A stretch of 46,104 nt of DNA from Pirellulaceae bacterium (GCA_016784735.1 JADHUC010000046.1:1-46104); one strand, 5' to 3'; positions 1-8,988 are shown, counted from the stretch's first letter. Notes: generated from the sequence alone by a model not told the origin. Numbers and translations: made by a program.

Positions 1-73
1 GGAGGCGATGGCGGGCAGTGGGATGGATTGTCCAAACGAAGCGCCCGCCATCGCCTCCGGCTTCGGGTTAAAC
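1..73. repeat. Palindromic element, left end cut by window edge
   Basis: Positions 1-16 are the exact reverse complement of 43-58, giving a long stem around a loop of about 26 bases. The right arm continues to 73 and ends in ggttaaac. The element at 34252-34331 has the same outer sequence (gcctccggct...ggttaaac), so the two appear to be copies of one interspersed palindromic family. The left terminus must lie before base 1. From 74 to 385 I see no supported gene; the short frame at 205-402 has no recognisable product. Confidence 0.75.
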
Positions 74-385
74 GAGGGCACGCGCAGCCGGCGGCACCGT
101 AATTAGGGTATCCGATCCATGCCTGTTGTCGCAACGGAGGGGAACGGCGGTAGTGATGCCAGCCATCACGAGCCAGGAGCCCGGCATCTGGGCCGCAGCT
201 ATACATGAGAGCATCTGGGCAAGTTCAAGGGCGAAACGTGGCTTTCAACGGTGTTTTGAAGGGCCCTGCGGAACTTTTACGTAACTATTACATTTCAAAA
301 ACACGCTGTGAACTTTACCACTTCGGCGATCGCGTACAATTCCATGTTCGTTCATATGACACCGATCCTACGTGGAATTGCGTAT

Positions 386-1420
386 ATGGCGACAGTACCT
401 GAGACCTTACCAGAAGCTGGCAACTCCGGATTGCCTCCCCGCGCTTCCGAGCCTTCAACGATATCGGCCGGCATCCCGGACGCTTCCCGCGAAGAACCGC
501 TGGCGGGACACATCAGTCTCCCGGACCAAGCGCTTTGGCAGGACAAGCTGGCCATGTTGCTAGCAGTCACATTGCCCTTGTTGGGGTGCCTGGCCGCAAT
601 CGCCCTACTCTGGCAGGTAGGCTGGATGGGATGGCTGTATGTGGGACTGCTGTTTGGCGGATGGTTGTTGACTCAGTTGGGTATTACGATCGGATTTCAC
701 CGACTCTTGTCGCACCGTTCGTTCGAAACGCAGCGCCCGATGCGCGTGCTCTGGATGATGCTGGGTGCATTGTCGGTCGAAGGCTCGCCGCTGGTGTGGT
801 GCGCCGTACACCGTCGGCATCACCAGCGCAGTGACCAACAAGGCGATCCCCACTCGCCTCACCTGCACGGAAACGGCTGGTGGAACGCGCTGCGTGGTTT
901 CTTGTATTCCCATACGGGCTGGCTATTTACGGGCTATTGGTCGTGGCCTGACCTGAAGCGATACGTCCCCGATTTGCTCTCCGATCGGTGGCTCGTGACG
1001 TGCGACAAAATGTACTATCTGTGGGTGCTGGCCAGCCTGGGAATTCCGACGGCGATTGGCGGCCTGGCAACAATGAGCTGGATGGGAGCGATATTGGGCT
1101 TGGTGTGGGGAGGTCTCGTGCGAATCTTCATTTCTCATCACGTCACGTGGTCCATCAACTCGGTCTGCCATTTGTTCGGTAGCCGTGAGTACGAAACCGG
1201 GGATCATTCGCGAAACAATTTCCTTTTCGGCGTGCTAGCACAGGGCGAAGGATGGCACAACAACCATCATGCGTTTCCCACGTCAGCTCGCCATGGCCTC
1301 AGATGGTGGCAATGCGATTTGTCGTGGATGATCATTCGCATGATGGAACGGCTGGGCTTGGCCTGGAACGTTCGCACGCCCAGTGCCGGGGCGTTGGAGG
1401 CAAAGCGTTTGCGGCAGTAA
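386..1420 (+). CDS. Acyl-CoA desaturase (stearoyl-CoA 9-desaturase family)
   Basis: Integral-membrane di-iron fatty-acid desaturase, expected to introduce a cis double bond into acyl chains and tune membrane fluidity. The three histidine boxes of the family are present in order: HRLLSH, then HRRHH, then HNNHH near the C-terminus. Hydrophobic segments lie before the first box and between the second and third, as usual for the four-helix membrane topology. The frame is open back to a GTG at 308, but the ATG at 386 (MATVPE) gives about 344 residues, close to normal family length. Neither start has a strong Shine-Dalgarno, so the start is uncertain; the ATGs at 344 and 356 are alternatives. The family assignment is secure; the acyl position and substrate are inferred. 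Confidence 0.9.
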   Translation: MATVPETLPEAGNSGLPPRASEPSTISAGIPDASREEPLAGHISLPDQALWQDKLAMLLAVTLPLLGCLAAIALLWQVGWMGWLYVGLLFGGWLLTQLGITIGFHRLLSHRSFETQRPMRVLWMMLGALSVEGSPLVWCAVHRRHHQRSDQQGDPHSPHLHGNGWWNALRGFLYSHTGWLFTGYWSWPDLKRYVPDLLSDRWLVTCDKMYYLWVLASLGIPTAIGGLATMSWMGAILGLVWGGLVRIFISHHVTWSINSVCHLFGSREYETGDHSRNNFLFGVLAQGEGWHNNHHAFPTSARHGLRWWQCDLSWMIIRMMERLGLAWNVRTPSAGALEAKRLRQ

Positions 1421-1772
1421 CGCGTGCTCGTTTTCGCATGCGATGAATCCGAAACGGTAGACTAGACGGACGGCACGGGGAGTGCCGGTTAGATACTATT
1501 TGTCGCCCCCTCGAATGGAGTCGCGGTCGACCAAGGTGTTTGATATCATTCGTTGGGACGAGTGAATTCGTTGGATTCGCGTTGTATCGGGCTCGTTAAG
1601 CCAATGGAGTTCGCCTATTATATGACCTGCAAAAAGGGCGGGAGCAGACGATCGAACCGATGCTCCTGTCTGATCAAACTACAGCTTGTTGAGAATCCAC
1701 TTCGTTAAGTCTTCTTTTCACGTTCAAATTTTGTCCGACGCCACAAGTTAATTTCCTTTCAAGGAAGTCTTC
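1421..1772. other. Intergenic region, no gene seen
   Basis: About 350 bases between the desaturase and the nitronate monooxygenase with no convincing reading frame on either strand. A small hairpin (ggcac/gtgcc around 1473-1488) lies shortly after the desaturase stop and could help termination, but no clear T-run follows. The AT-richer stretch from about 1690 to 1760 probably holds the promoter of the downstream gene; I could not assign -35/-10 boxes. Confidence 0.4.
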
Positions 1773-3251
1773 ATGAGCCACGATTCACTGCCGACGATTA
1801 TTCAAGGCGGAATGGGTGCGGGCGTTTCTGGTTGGCGTCTTGCACGTGCCGTCTCCGTGGCGGGCCAATTAGGTGTGGTGTCCGGAACCGCCTTGGACGT
1901 GATCCTGACGCGACGTCTTCAGCTCGGAGATCCGGGCGGGCACGTACGGCGAGCGCTTGAATCCTTCCCTATTCCCGACGTTGCCCAGCGGATTCTCGAT
2001 CGATATTACATTCCCGGCGGCAAGTCAGAAGACCAGTCCTTCAGATCTAAGCCGATTCCTGTGGTGCAGCCTAGTCGGCACCTGGAGGAGTTGCTTGTGG
2101 CGGGCAACTTCGTGGAAGTGTTTCTTGCGAAAGAGGACCACGACGAGCCGGTTGGAATCAACTACTTGGAGAAGATCCAGCTTCCGACATTGCCGTCGTT
2201 GTACGGGGCAATGCTGGCGGGAGTCGACTGGGTTTTAATGGGCGCGGGCATTCCCCGGACGATCCCGGGAATCCTTGAATGCCTCGCTGATGGCCAACCG
2301 GTCGAATTGAAGATCAACGTGGTGGGGGCGGACCGAGGCGAGGAGCACCTCGCGCGATTCGATCCACAGGCGTTTCTGCAGGGCCAGACGCCTACACTCG
2401 TGCGGCCCAAGTTCATCGCTATCATCGCTTCGGCCACGCTCGGGACTATGCTGGTCAGGCGATCGACTGGCGACGTCGATGGTTTCGTCATCGAAGGACC
2501 AACTGCCGGCGGCCACAACGCGCCGCCTCGTGGGCCGTTGCAGCTCAGTCACGAAGGCGAGCCGATCTACGGCGACCGCGACCTTCCCAATCTGAAGGCG
2601 ATCCGAGCGTTGGGGCTTCCGTTTTGGCTGGCCGGATCTTGCGCGGAGCCGGAACGGATCCAGGAAGCGCGTGATGCAGGTGCTACGGGCGTCCAAGTGG
2701 GGACGGCGTTCGCTTACTGTGAAGAGTCCGACTTGGATCCCGGCTTAAAAGACCAGGTGTTGGCGGCAAGTCGCGAAGGGATGGCCACCGTATTCACGGA
2801 CCCGCTTGTCTCGCCTGCAGGGTTTCCGTTCAAGGTCGTACAGTTGGATGGCACGTTTTCAGATGACGCGTTGTGCGAGCAAAGAACGCGTATCTGCGAT
2901 CTCGGGTATCTTCGCCATGCCTACAAGACAGAAGACGGCCTGTTGGGGTGGCGGTGTCCGGCCGAGCCGGTCGCAGACTACGTGCGCAAGGGCGGCGACG
3001 AGGAAGAGACGTGCGGCCGCAAGTGCATCTGTAACGCACTGATGGCAAACGTCGGCCTCGCGCAGCTTCAGCGAGACGGCAAGCGAGAGATGCCTTTGGT
3101 CACGTCCGGCAACGACGTAGAGGACGTCGCACGTTTCATCAAGGACGGCGCACTGTCCTACACCGCATGCGATGTCATCGAATATCTACTGCGGGGCACG
3201 AATCCATCGCTTCGCCCCGCGGCTGAGCCCTGCGCCGTATCGACGTGCTGA
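1773..3251 (+). CDS. Nitronate monooxygenase family FMN-dependent protein
   Basis: TIM-barrel flavoprotein of the nitronate monooxygenase / 2-nitropropane dioxygenase family, which oxidises alkyl nitronates using FMN and oxygen. The N-terminus has IIQGGMGAGVSGWRLA, matching the family's first FMN-binding strand and loop. The centre has the glycine-rich EGPTAGGHNAPPRGP segment, and GVQVGTAFA near residue 310 fits the phosphate-binding strand. The 492-residue length exceeds the roughly 330-380 residues of classical members; the extra C-terminal part carries a cysteine cluster (CGRKCICNALMANVG), as in the longer bacterial subfamily. A good ribosome-binding site, aaggaag, lies about eight bases before the ATG. 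The true substrate in this subfamily is not known; detoxification is inferred. Confidence 0.88.
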   Translation: MSHDSLPTIIQGGMGAGVSGWRLARAVSVAGQLGVVSGTALDVILTRRLQLGDPGGHVRRALESFPIPDVAQRILDRYYIPGGKSEDQSFRSKPIPVVQPSRHLEELLVAGNFVEVFLAKEDHDEPVGINYLEKIQLPTLPSLYGAMLAGVDWVLMGAGIPRTIPGILECLADGQPVELKINVVGADRGEEHLARFDPQAFLQGQTPTLVRPKFIAIIASATLGTMLVRRSTGDVDGFVIEGPTAGGHNAPPRGPLQLSHEGEPIYGDRDLPNLKAIRALGLPFWLAGSCAEPERIQEARDAGATGVQVGTAFAYCEESDLDPGLKDQVLAASREGMATVFTDPLVSPAGFPFKVVQLDGTFSDDALCEQRTRICDLGYLRHAYKTEDGLLGWRCPAEPVADYVRKGGDEEETCGRKCICNALMANVGLAQLQRDGKREMPLVTSGNDVEDVARFIKDGALSYTACDVIEYLLRGTNPSLRPAAEPCAVSTC

Positions 3252-3282
3252 CGAGCACGCCCGTGCTTATTCGAGAGTAGCA

Positions 3283-3498
3283 CTAAGCGGGTTTCACCGA
3301 TTTCGCTCGAGGACCTTGATTCCCGCGACGGGGTTGGTCCTCGTCGTCGATTTCATAATCGACGAGTTGACCTTCCTGAAGTTCCTCGAAACTGCCCCCT
3401 TCGACCGAAGACATGTGAAAGAAGACATCGGTGCCGTCGCCCGAGATGAACCCGAATCCTCGGTCGTGAACTAGTTTCTTGATGTTACCCTGCGGCAT
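3283..3498 (-). CDS. Cold-shock domain protein (CspA family)
   Basis: Small single-stranded nucleic-acid-binding OB-fold protein of 71 residues, expected to act as an RNA chaperone. Both RNA-binding motifs are visible: RGFGFI (RNP1) and VFFHMSS (RNP2), starting from MPQGNIKKL. The frame is open further upstream to 3699, but that extension has no family similarity. The ATG at 3498 is chosen because GGAG lies eight bases upstream and it gives the normal family length. The C-terminal 15 or so residues are basic and glycine/proline-rich. The gene converges on the nitronate monooxygenase. The roughly 300 bases upstream hold no gene and could be a long cold-shock leader, which is inference. Confidence 0.93.
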   Translation of the reverse strand: MPQGNIKKLVHDRGFGFISGDGTDVFFHMSSVEGGSFEELQEGQLVDYEIDDEDQPRRGNQGPRAKSVKPA

Positions 3499-3833
3499 GA
3501 TCAACACTCCAAAATCGAAAACTTGTAGCACGGGCAACGCCCGCAATAATCCCCGCCGACGGTTGGAGGGGAGGAACACGCTCAGAAGGCAACCGAAGAA
3601 CCCTGGTCGCCTAGGAAGAATCTGCCGCAGGGTAAATCGACGACAGTTCGACAAGGGACAGAAGGTCGGTCGGTGGCTCTTGTCAGAGTGTAGCCGCATA
3701 GCTGCACCCGGCCGTTAATCTACGTCGAACAGCCCGCCGCTACAAGACCGGGGATTCGAGGTTTCCGCATTCCCGTCGCCCCACAAATCATCTGGCTTGC
3801 GGAGGAAGACTCCACGATTGTTACCCGAGAAAG

Positions 3834-3906
3834 CCCACGGATGGCATGGCAGCCCCACAGATGAAGACATTTCTCCTATCCGAGGGTCCGCCATGCCATC
3901 CGTGGG
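3834..3906. repeat. Palindromic element with 17-bp perfect arms
   Basis: The arm 3834-3850 (cccacggatggcatggc) is the exact reverse complement of 3890-3906, around a loop of about 39 bases. It ends about 60 bases before the start of a 5'-truncated metallophosphoesterase. The rest of the 3499-3968 gap holds no gene that I can support. Confidence 0.8.
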
Positions 3907-3968
3907 ACTTGAATCTTCGCAGAGAATACGATGAGATGATCGTTGATGAGCATGTTAGGTGACATTAG

Positions 3969-4643
3969 ATGGCCAAATCGAACGCTTTTGTACTTGCGCA
4001 CCTGAGTGACCGGATCCTGGTCTTGCCGGGAAACCACGATGTGTGTTGTCTCGGCGCAAGAATGCCGCGCGAGGGGCTTCGAGACGAGGACTTAAAGAAA
4101 GCCGTCGCCGGTTTGAAGATGGGCCGTCAACCGACCAAGTTTCCTTGGGCGCAACGGCCAGACCCGCGGGTCGTCGTCTTTGGCATCAATTCCAACAATC
4201 TTGGAAACATGACCGGGGCGACAAACGCAATGGGACGCATCGGTTATTTTCAACTCAAGGCGCTCGCGGGGAAGATGTACAAGTACCGGAACGTACCGGT
4301 CAAGATCGTCGCACTCCATCACAGTCCCAATATCCCGGAGGCCGAAACGGCCGAACGGCGAGGCCAGCACCCGATGGGGCCTCTGGGACGTCTCGCTCAC
4401 CAGGTCCCAACCGAGCAGCGGCACGGACTGCTGCTACTGTGCGTCGCGCACCGTGTTCGTTTGGTATTGCACGGTCATCTTCACATGAAGGAAGACCGCC
4501 GGGTCACAGGTGTACGGATCGTAGGCGCGCCGGCCACGACGCAACCCGTTCCGAAGTCGCGTAGTGAATTCCCATACTACCGCTACACGGTCCAAGGTGC
4601 GGCCAGCCGGGTGCGCACCGCATATCGGACGGTCACGGTGTGA
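3969..4643 (+). pseudogene. Metallophosphoesterase, 5'-truncated
   Basis: Calcineurin-like phosphoesterase fragment of 224 residues. The metal-binding motifs GNHD (near residue 23), LHHSP (middle) and HGHLH (near residue 170) are intact. The family also needs an N-terminal D-x-H strand and a GD motif some 30-60 residues before GNHD. Here GNHD comes only about 22 residues after the ATG, so the first metal site is missing. A palindromic element ends about 60 bases upstream and no N-terminal coding sequence is visible before it, so the 5' part was probably lost. A functional product is unlikely, though a short re-initiated polypeptide cannot be excluded. Confidence 0.75.
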
Positions 4644-4763
4644 AGTCATCGTCGTGACGAGCCTTGAACGTGCAATGCCCGGCAGTGTGGGCAGGCGGAC
4701 GAAAATAGTCTACCCGTAGGACAGGTTGGCAGTCTGTCCCGTGGTTCAGATATCGGTTCCTAT

Positions 4764-5024
4764 CGCCCCGAAAGGGCCGCAACATATCAGCCCAGGGCAG
4801 AGCGGAGTAGCGATAGCTGCGGTGCGCCGCCCTGGGTAGGGCATGGCGTCAGGGACCGAAGCCCTGTAAGGGCGAAACAACGAAAGATCCGGCACTCCTC
4901 ACCGCCTGTTTCGCCCTTACAGGGCTGGCGGATCTGATCGACACCTTACCCAGGGCGGCGGCAACGCTTGTAGAACTCGCGTTGCCTTGCCCTTGGGCTG
5001 ATATGTTGCTGCCCCTTCGGGGCG
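4764..5024. repeat. Multi-arm palindromic (MITE-like) element
   Basis: The outer arms, cgccccgaaagggccgcaac at 4764 and its near-complement ending at 5024, pair over about 36 bases with few mismatches. Inside are further nested arms: agccctgtaagggcgaaac at 4859 pairs with the sequence ending near 4925, and gccgccctgggtagg at 4825 pairs with the stretch near 4945-4960. The whole 260-bp unit could fold as one multi-branched structure and encodes no transposase, so it resembles a non-autonomous transposable element. It lies just beyond the 3' end of the first NACHT gene, and the frameshifted reading frame of that gene runs into it. Confidence 0.8.
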
Positions 5025-8000
5025 GAAATGCCGTCTTGCCGTAAGCCCATTGGTCGGACAATGATCCCTGCAACGCTGGTGTTGAAGATGATGATCTGCC
5101 CACTAATTCTCTGCGCGCCTGTACGCTGCCCGACGCTCTGCCTTCCGCTACGGCACGAGGCGTCGGGCTACCGCCCGCGACGCCTCGGCCTACGCTCCAG
5201 GCTCCGCTTTCTTGCTGGCTGGTGCTTGGCTTGACTTGCCCGACGGAACTGCGGCGACACGGAAGCCCAGGTAGAAGCTCCGGTCCGACGGGCCGCTCCA
5301 GCCGCGGCTCGCCCCTGCCGCGGACCGCCGACCGGCAGCCCACAGCCTGGTCGCTCCAGCACCCGCCCCGGAACACCCGGAGCGAATCGTCGCTCGCCCA
5401 GAGTTCGCTACACCACTCCCAAACGTTTCCCGCCATGTCCATGACGCCAAATGGTGAATGATCCCGCGGAAAGATGCCGACAGCCGACGTGCTGCCAAGG
5501 CCGGCTGCATCGCTGTTGCAGATACCATCTTCCCAGTCATTTCCCCAGGGGTACTCCAGTCCATCCGGTCCCCGCGCTGCCGCCTCCGCCTCGTCGGCTT
5601 TGGGCAGCCGGACACTCGCCCATTTGCAGAAGGCTTCGGCTTCCCACCACGACACTCCGACCACCGGCTGGTTCGGCGCATTGAACCGTGGATTGTGCCA
5701 GTAGTCAGGTGCTTCGATGCCCTCGCCCTGGATCCACTGCCAGCCCTCGTCCGACCAGAACTGCCGACGCGAGTACCCGCCGTCGTTCACGAACAGGGTA
5801 TACTGGGAGTTCGTTACAGGATACTTCGACAGCCAGAATGATTTGGCGATCACGATCGTCTCTTCGTCCTTAGGTCGTGCCCATTCCGGGTATTTCGATT
5901 TGTCGTTGTCCCCGATCTTGTACTTGCCCTTTGGGATCTTCACATAGCCAGCATGGTCGTCCGGATGCGTGGTTACACGCAGGTCCACCGTCGCACGCGG
6001 ATCGCCAAGCCGCCCCAAGGCCACGGTCAGCGTATGCCGGTCTTTGACCGCAATCTCCCCGTCGATTGCCTTGAACACACACCTCCGGAAGAATTCGGTG
6101 ACGTCCCCAGGGATCGCGGTTTGGCGAGCTGAAAGGGTCTGGAGGCAGTTCCCCAGCGCGATCGCCACTTTCCAAATGCGATCCGTCTGCCCCGCCGCGT
6201 CGACGAAAGGCTCCATTCGGCTGGCCGCCTCCTCAAAACAACCGAAGCCGAACCGCGAGGTGGCGCAGTCGAAGACGAACGACAATGTGCTCTGCCAGCC
6301 TTCCTCCGGCCCGAGTTCGAGCAGTAGATCGCCGGCTCGATCGGCAAGTTCCGGTCGCTCGTCAATCCGGGACTTGCCGTCCGCCATCTTCAATTGTTCC
6401 ATAAGCTGCAGGCAGGCGACGGCCCGTGATAACTCCTTGCCGTGCTGCCACACTTCGTCCAAGAGTCCGCCGAACTCGTCTTTCGCGTCCGGAGCGAACA
6501 GGGCGATCTCTTCCAAGACGTCGAACCACTCGCCGCTGAACCGGGGTGGCGACTCGAGCCAGAAATCTCGCGATTGCTGGAGAATCATTCTCCTATCCCC
6601 GTCCCTGAACTTCAGATTGTCTCGTACGGCCCTCGACAGCGTCAGCCAAGGGGCCGTGTCGTCGAGGTCCTCCAACTTGCGCAGCAAACTGCTGACCACC
6701 GCATCAAAGACAGACTCGCCGCGCCCGCCCGGTTCGTGAAGAATAACGTAGAAACGCAACAGCAAGACTTCCTCCCAGGCCGCTCGTCCAAGATGAGACT
6801 CGAAAAATTCGCGTTGTTCGGCCTCGCCCGGCATCTGGCACGTATACAGCCACGCCGCCAGGTACTCCTGGAAGGACAAGTGAATGAACGCCAACTGTCC
6901 ACCGCCCTTGTCAATCAATAGTCCGGTGCGGTCGCTGATGTAGTCCAGGAATTGCACCATTTCTTCGCGTGCTTCGGCAAACGTCAGGCCCGGACGATCG
7001 CGCCCGGACCGTTCCAGGTGCCGTTTCGTCAGACAGTCAAGAGCATCGTTGCGATGGATCAGTCCGCGAGTTTCGTCTTCTTCGGCGCCCTGGTTCTGCT
7101 GTTGCACGTGCATGGCAAGATGGGCCAGGTAGTCCTTCTGCAGGCCGACATTGTCGAACGCGGCGGGCGCCGCTTGTCCGATTGCCGAGCCATCTTCGCG
7201 TTTCGCATCCAACCAGCTCTTCAGCAGCATCTGGATGCACTGTTCGTATAAATCGCCGCGGTCCTTCGGCAGTGCGCGCAGGCCGTGATGGATAAAGGCC
7301 ATCAAGGTCAGCAGCAGGGGATTGCCCGCCAGACGCTGAATGCCTGGGGTTCGCCCGAGGGCCTTTTGCAGGGAACTTGTCTGATCGTCCCGCTGCCGGG
7401 CGTTGTCCGGATACTGGATTGCGTACCACCGTGCCACAAAGTCGTCGATCTGCTCGGGCTGCAAACGGCCAACTCGATAGTGCGAGAAACCATCGCTCGG
7501 CAGGCGCACATCGTGGGTGTAGCCGTAAACGCGGGAGGTGACCCAGAACGGGCATGCAGAGAACTCCTTCTGGAACGTCCGGATGGTGATGGAGGTGCGA
7601 TGTCGGCCCGCGTCGCCGCCGGCTTCATCCAGTCCGTCCACCAGCACGACGGCCTCGCCCATGCGCAAAGCCGCCTCGAAAAAAGCCCGGTGAGCATGCG
7701 GGAGGCTCAAATCGCTTCGCGCGCGGCACGCCAGGTATTCGACAAACTCCAGGTCATGCTTCGATTCTTTCAGCTTCAGAAAATCGCGCAGCGGAATCAG
7801 CAATGGCACGATGCCGTCAGGCGAGCTGAAGTCTGCCAGTTCCGCCTCGCCGCAAAACAGCAGGGCCACAAAGGAAAGCGCCGTCGTCTTTCCCGTGCCC
7901 GGGTCGCCGAGCAACACACAGTTGCCTCCCACGCTCAGCAACTCGGCGAGCGGGACGGAACGCTGGTCATCGTCTTCGGGCCGGAACGTCTGCGGGACGA

Positions 8001-8637
8001 ATACCTTTTCCAGCGGAATCTCGATCCGCGCATCCCGTTCGCGCAGGGTCTCGGGCGGCAGGCCGATCGTGCGAAGCCGCTCGTTGTCAATGGCCACCTT
8101 CTTGCGATACTCCGCTGCGAAAACCTTGAAATCGTGCCCGTCATAGCCGGGCAAGCCGGGCTGAGCCTCGTGAGGGAAATAGCGTGCGAAAAGCGCGGGG
8201 CAGTCGCGCAGGACGCTTTCGACCTTCGTTTGCCCCCAATGGTGCAGCGTCAGAGTGTCACGCGGTGACAGGTCGTGAAACCACTCTATTTCGGAAGGCT
8301 TCAGACCGTGGGGCGTGACAAGGATCCAATGCCGGATATCCTCGTCCCGCGCGGCACGTTCCAGGGATGTCTTGACTTGTCTTGCTTTGCTGCCTTTGTG
8401 AATGTCGTCCCAAAGCCACTTGAATTGAAAGGCGACCCGTCCGTCCATGCCCGGCACGCCGCCATGACGCGCCAAACCGTCGATACCGCTGTCGCCGCCC
8501 GCACCGCCGGCCGGTTCGTACTCGAAGTGATTCTTGTCGGCGTGGCAAAGGAGCAGTTGGTTCATCAGACGCTCGAACTCATGGCCTCCCTCGGCGCCTT
8601 TGGCAATTCTCTCGGTCAGTGCGGGAAGATTATCCAT
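4849..8637 (-). CDS. NACHT NTPase with PD-(D/E)xK nuclease and FGE-lectin domain (frameshifted DGR target)
   Basis: STAND-type protein, probably a defence or self-recognition switch. Residues 1-130 resemble a restriction-endonuclease fold: E20/E22, D53 in GIDG, and QFK at 71-73. The NACHT module follows, with Walker A GDPGTGKTT near 243, Walker B VVLVDGLDEA near 331 and VTSR after it. A helical region leads to an FGE-sulfatase/C-type-lectin fold from about 895 (IPKGKYKIG) through GNVWEWC to the variable region. A single-base frameshift between 5283 and 5310 replaces the expected LGFRVA end with a long tail running into a repeat element. The corrected gene would stop at 5190. The frameshift may be real or a sequencing error. 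The ATG at 8637 lacks a strong ribosome-binding site (gggg about ten bases upstream). The HRDC-like fragment lies upstream. The defence role is inferred from nuclease-NACHT architectures. Confidence 0.85.
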   Translation of the reverse strand: MDNLPALTERIAKGAEGGHEFERLMNQLLLCHADKNHFEYEPAGGAGGDSGIDGLARHGGVPGMDGRVAFQFKWLWDDIHKGSKARQVKTSLERAARDEDIRHWILVTPHGLKPSEIEWFHDLSPRDTLTLHHWGQTKVESVLRDCPALFARYFPHEAQPGLPGYDGHDFKVFAAEYRKKVAIDNERLRTIGLPPETLRERDARIEIPLEKVFVPQTFRPEDDDQRSVPLAELLSVGGNCVLLGDPGTGKTTALSFVALLFCGEAELADFSSPDGIVPLLIPLRDFLKLKESKHDLEFVEYLACRARSDLSLPHAHRAFFEAALRMGEAVVLVDGLDEAGGDAGRHRTSITIRTFQKEFSACPFWVTSRVYGYTHDVRLPSDGFSHYRVGRLQPEQIDDFVARWYAIQYPDNARQRDDQTSSLQKALGRTPGIQRLAGNPLLLTLMAFIHHGLRALPKDRGDLYEQCIQMLLKSWLDAKREDGSAIGQAAPAAFDNVGLQKDYLAHLAMHVQQQNQGAEEDETRGLIHRNDALDCLTKRHLERSGRDRPGLTFAEAREEMVQFLDYISDRTGLLIDKGGGQLAFIHLSFQEYLAAWLYTCQMPGEAEQREFFESHLGRAAWEEVLLLRFYVILHEPGGRGESVFDAVVSSLLRKLEDLDDTAPWLTLSRAVRDNLKFRDGDRRMILQQSRDFWLESPPRFSGEWFDVLEEIALFAPDAKDEFGGLLDEVWQHGKELSRAVACLQLMEQLKMADGKSRIDERPELADRAGDLLLELGPEEGWQSTLSFVFDCATSRFGFGCFEEAASRMEPFVDAAGQTDRIWKVAIALGNCLQTLSARQTAIPGDVTEFFRRCVFKAIDGEIAVKDRHTLTVALGRLGDPRATVDLRVTTHPDDHAGYVKIPKGKYKIGDNDKSKYPEWARPKDEETIVIAKSFWLSKYPVTNSQYTLFVNDGGYSRRQFWSDEGWQWIQGEGIEAPDYWHNPRFNAPNQPVVGVSWWEAEAFCKWASVRLPKADEAEAAARGPDGLEYPWGNDWEDGICNSDAAGLGSTSAVGIFPRDHSPFGVMDMAGNVWEWCSELWASDDSLRVFRGGCWSDQAVGCRSAVRGRGEPRLERPVGPELLPGLPCRRSSVGQVKPSTSQQESGAWSVGRGVAGGSPTPRAVAEGRASGSVQARRELVGRSSSSTPALQGSLSDQWAYGKTAFPPRRGSNISAQGQGNASSTSVAAALGKVSIRSASPVRAKQAVRSAGSFVVSPLQGFGP
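5102..5149. repeat. Post-variable-region repeat, copy 1
   Basis: About 48 bases that recur, with roughly six differences and a one-base gap, at 9184-9230. On the minus strand it follows the hairpin located after the FGE-domain stop codon. In the other target gene the same sequence is fused directly to the FGE domain. The shared downstream sequence shows that the two NACHT genes once carried the same 3' cassette. Confidence 0.8.
5157..5186 (-). promoter_or_regulatory. DGR-type hairpin after the variable region
   Basis: On the minus strand, three bases after the frameshift-corrected stop codon (5190-5192), lies a hairpin. It has an inner stem cgggc/gcccg closing a GGTA loop, and an outer 7-bp stem gaggcgt/acgcctc with a two-base bulge. 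GGTA fits the GRNA tetraloop reported for hairpin/cruciform structures just downstream of the variable region in known diversity-generating retroelements, where they aid target recognition. The structure is read directly; the role is inferred from that family. It could also act as a transcription terminator, although no T-run follows. Confidence 0.65.
5253..5380 (-). other. Putative DGR variable region in the FGE/C-type-lectin domain
   Basis: This segment encodes the C-terminal end of the FGE-like fold from RVFRGG to LGFRVA. The core reads CRSAVRGRGEP, and its Val, Gly and Gly codons are gtc, ggc and ggc. DGR template repeats of this family typically encode CRSANRNRNEP with aac codons. Each change affects only adenines and keeps the final C, which is the signature of adenine-directed mutagenesis. 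A one-base insertion between 5283 and 5310 shifts the frame: before it the main frame matches (CRSA...EP), after it the match (SFYLGFRVA) is in another frame. No template repeat is in the window, so the comparison is with the family pattern, not a direct alignment. Confidence 0.65.
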
Positions 8638-8721
8638 CGTCAGGACCCCTGTGAAACAAGTCGCGTCGACAGCAACGGGTTAGCCCGGATTATTCGCGAA
8701 CTCCTGTAGTCAAGATGATTC

Positions 8722-8935
8722 TGCAACGCAGAGGAACGAAGAACTCGGCGCGGCCTTGGGCCGCAACCCAAAACATCCGGAGTCTGAACAGGAGGAAACA
8801 GAGTCAACAGAGGCTGACACCATTCTCTGTTCTCTCGGTTGTCTCCTGTTCAAGAATTGCGCGCAGGGTGCGCGTAGTTCGATTGTTTGCAGTGCAGAGT
8901 CTTTCTTCTTTGCGTTCCCGCTCCTCTGCGTTGTC
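8722..8935. repeat. Nested palindromic element inside the DGR remnant
   Basis: The outer arm caacgcagagga at 8724-8735 pairs with tcctctgcgttg at 8922-8933. The inner arms at 8786-8812 and 8825-8851 (gaacaggagg... and ...tctcctgttc) also pair, with a few mismatches. No transposase is encoded. The element lies between the truncated HRDC-like reading frame and the first NACHT gene and may have broken the accessory gene; no continuation of that gene is visible on its far side. Confidence 0.75.
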
Positions 8936-8988
8936 CTGTCCCGCTGAGTGGGTCGTTGGCCCGAGCGTCTGGAGCCCGCACCGCCGAT

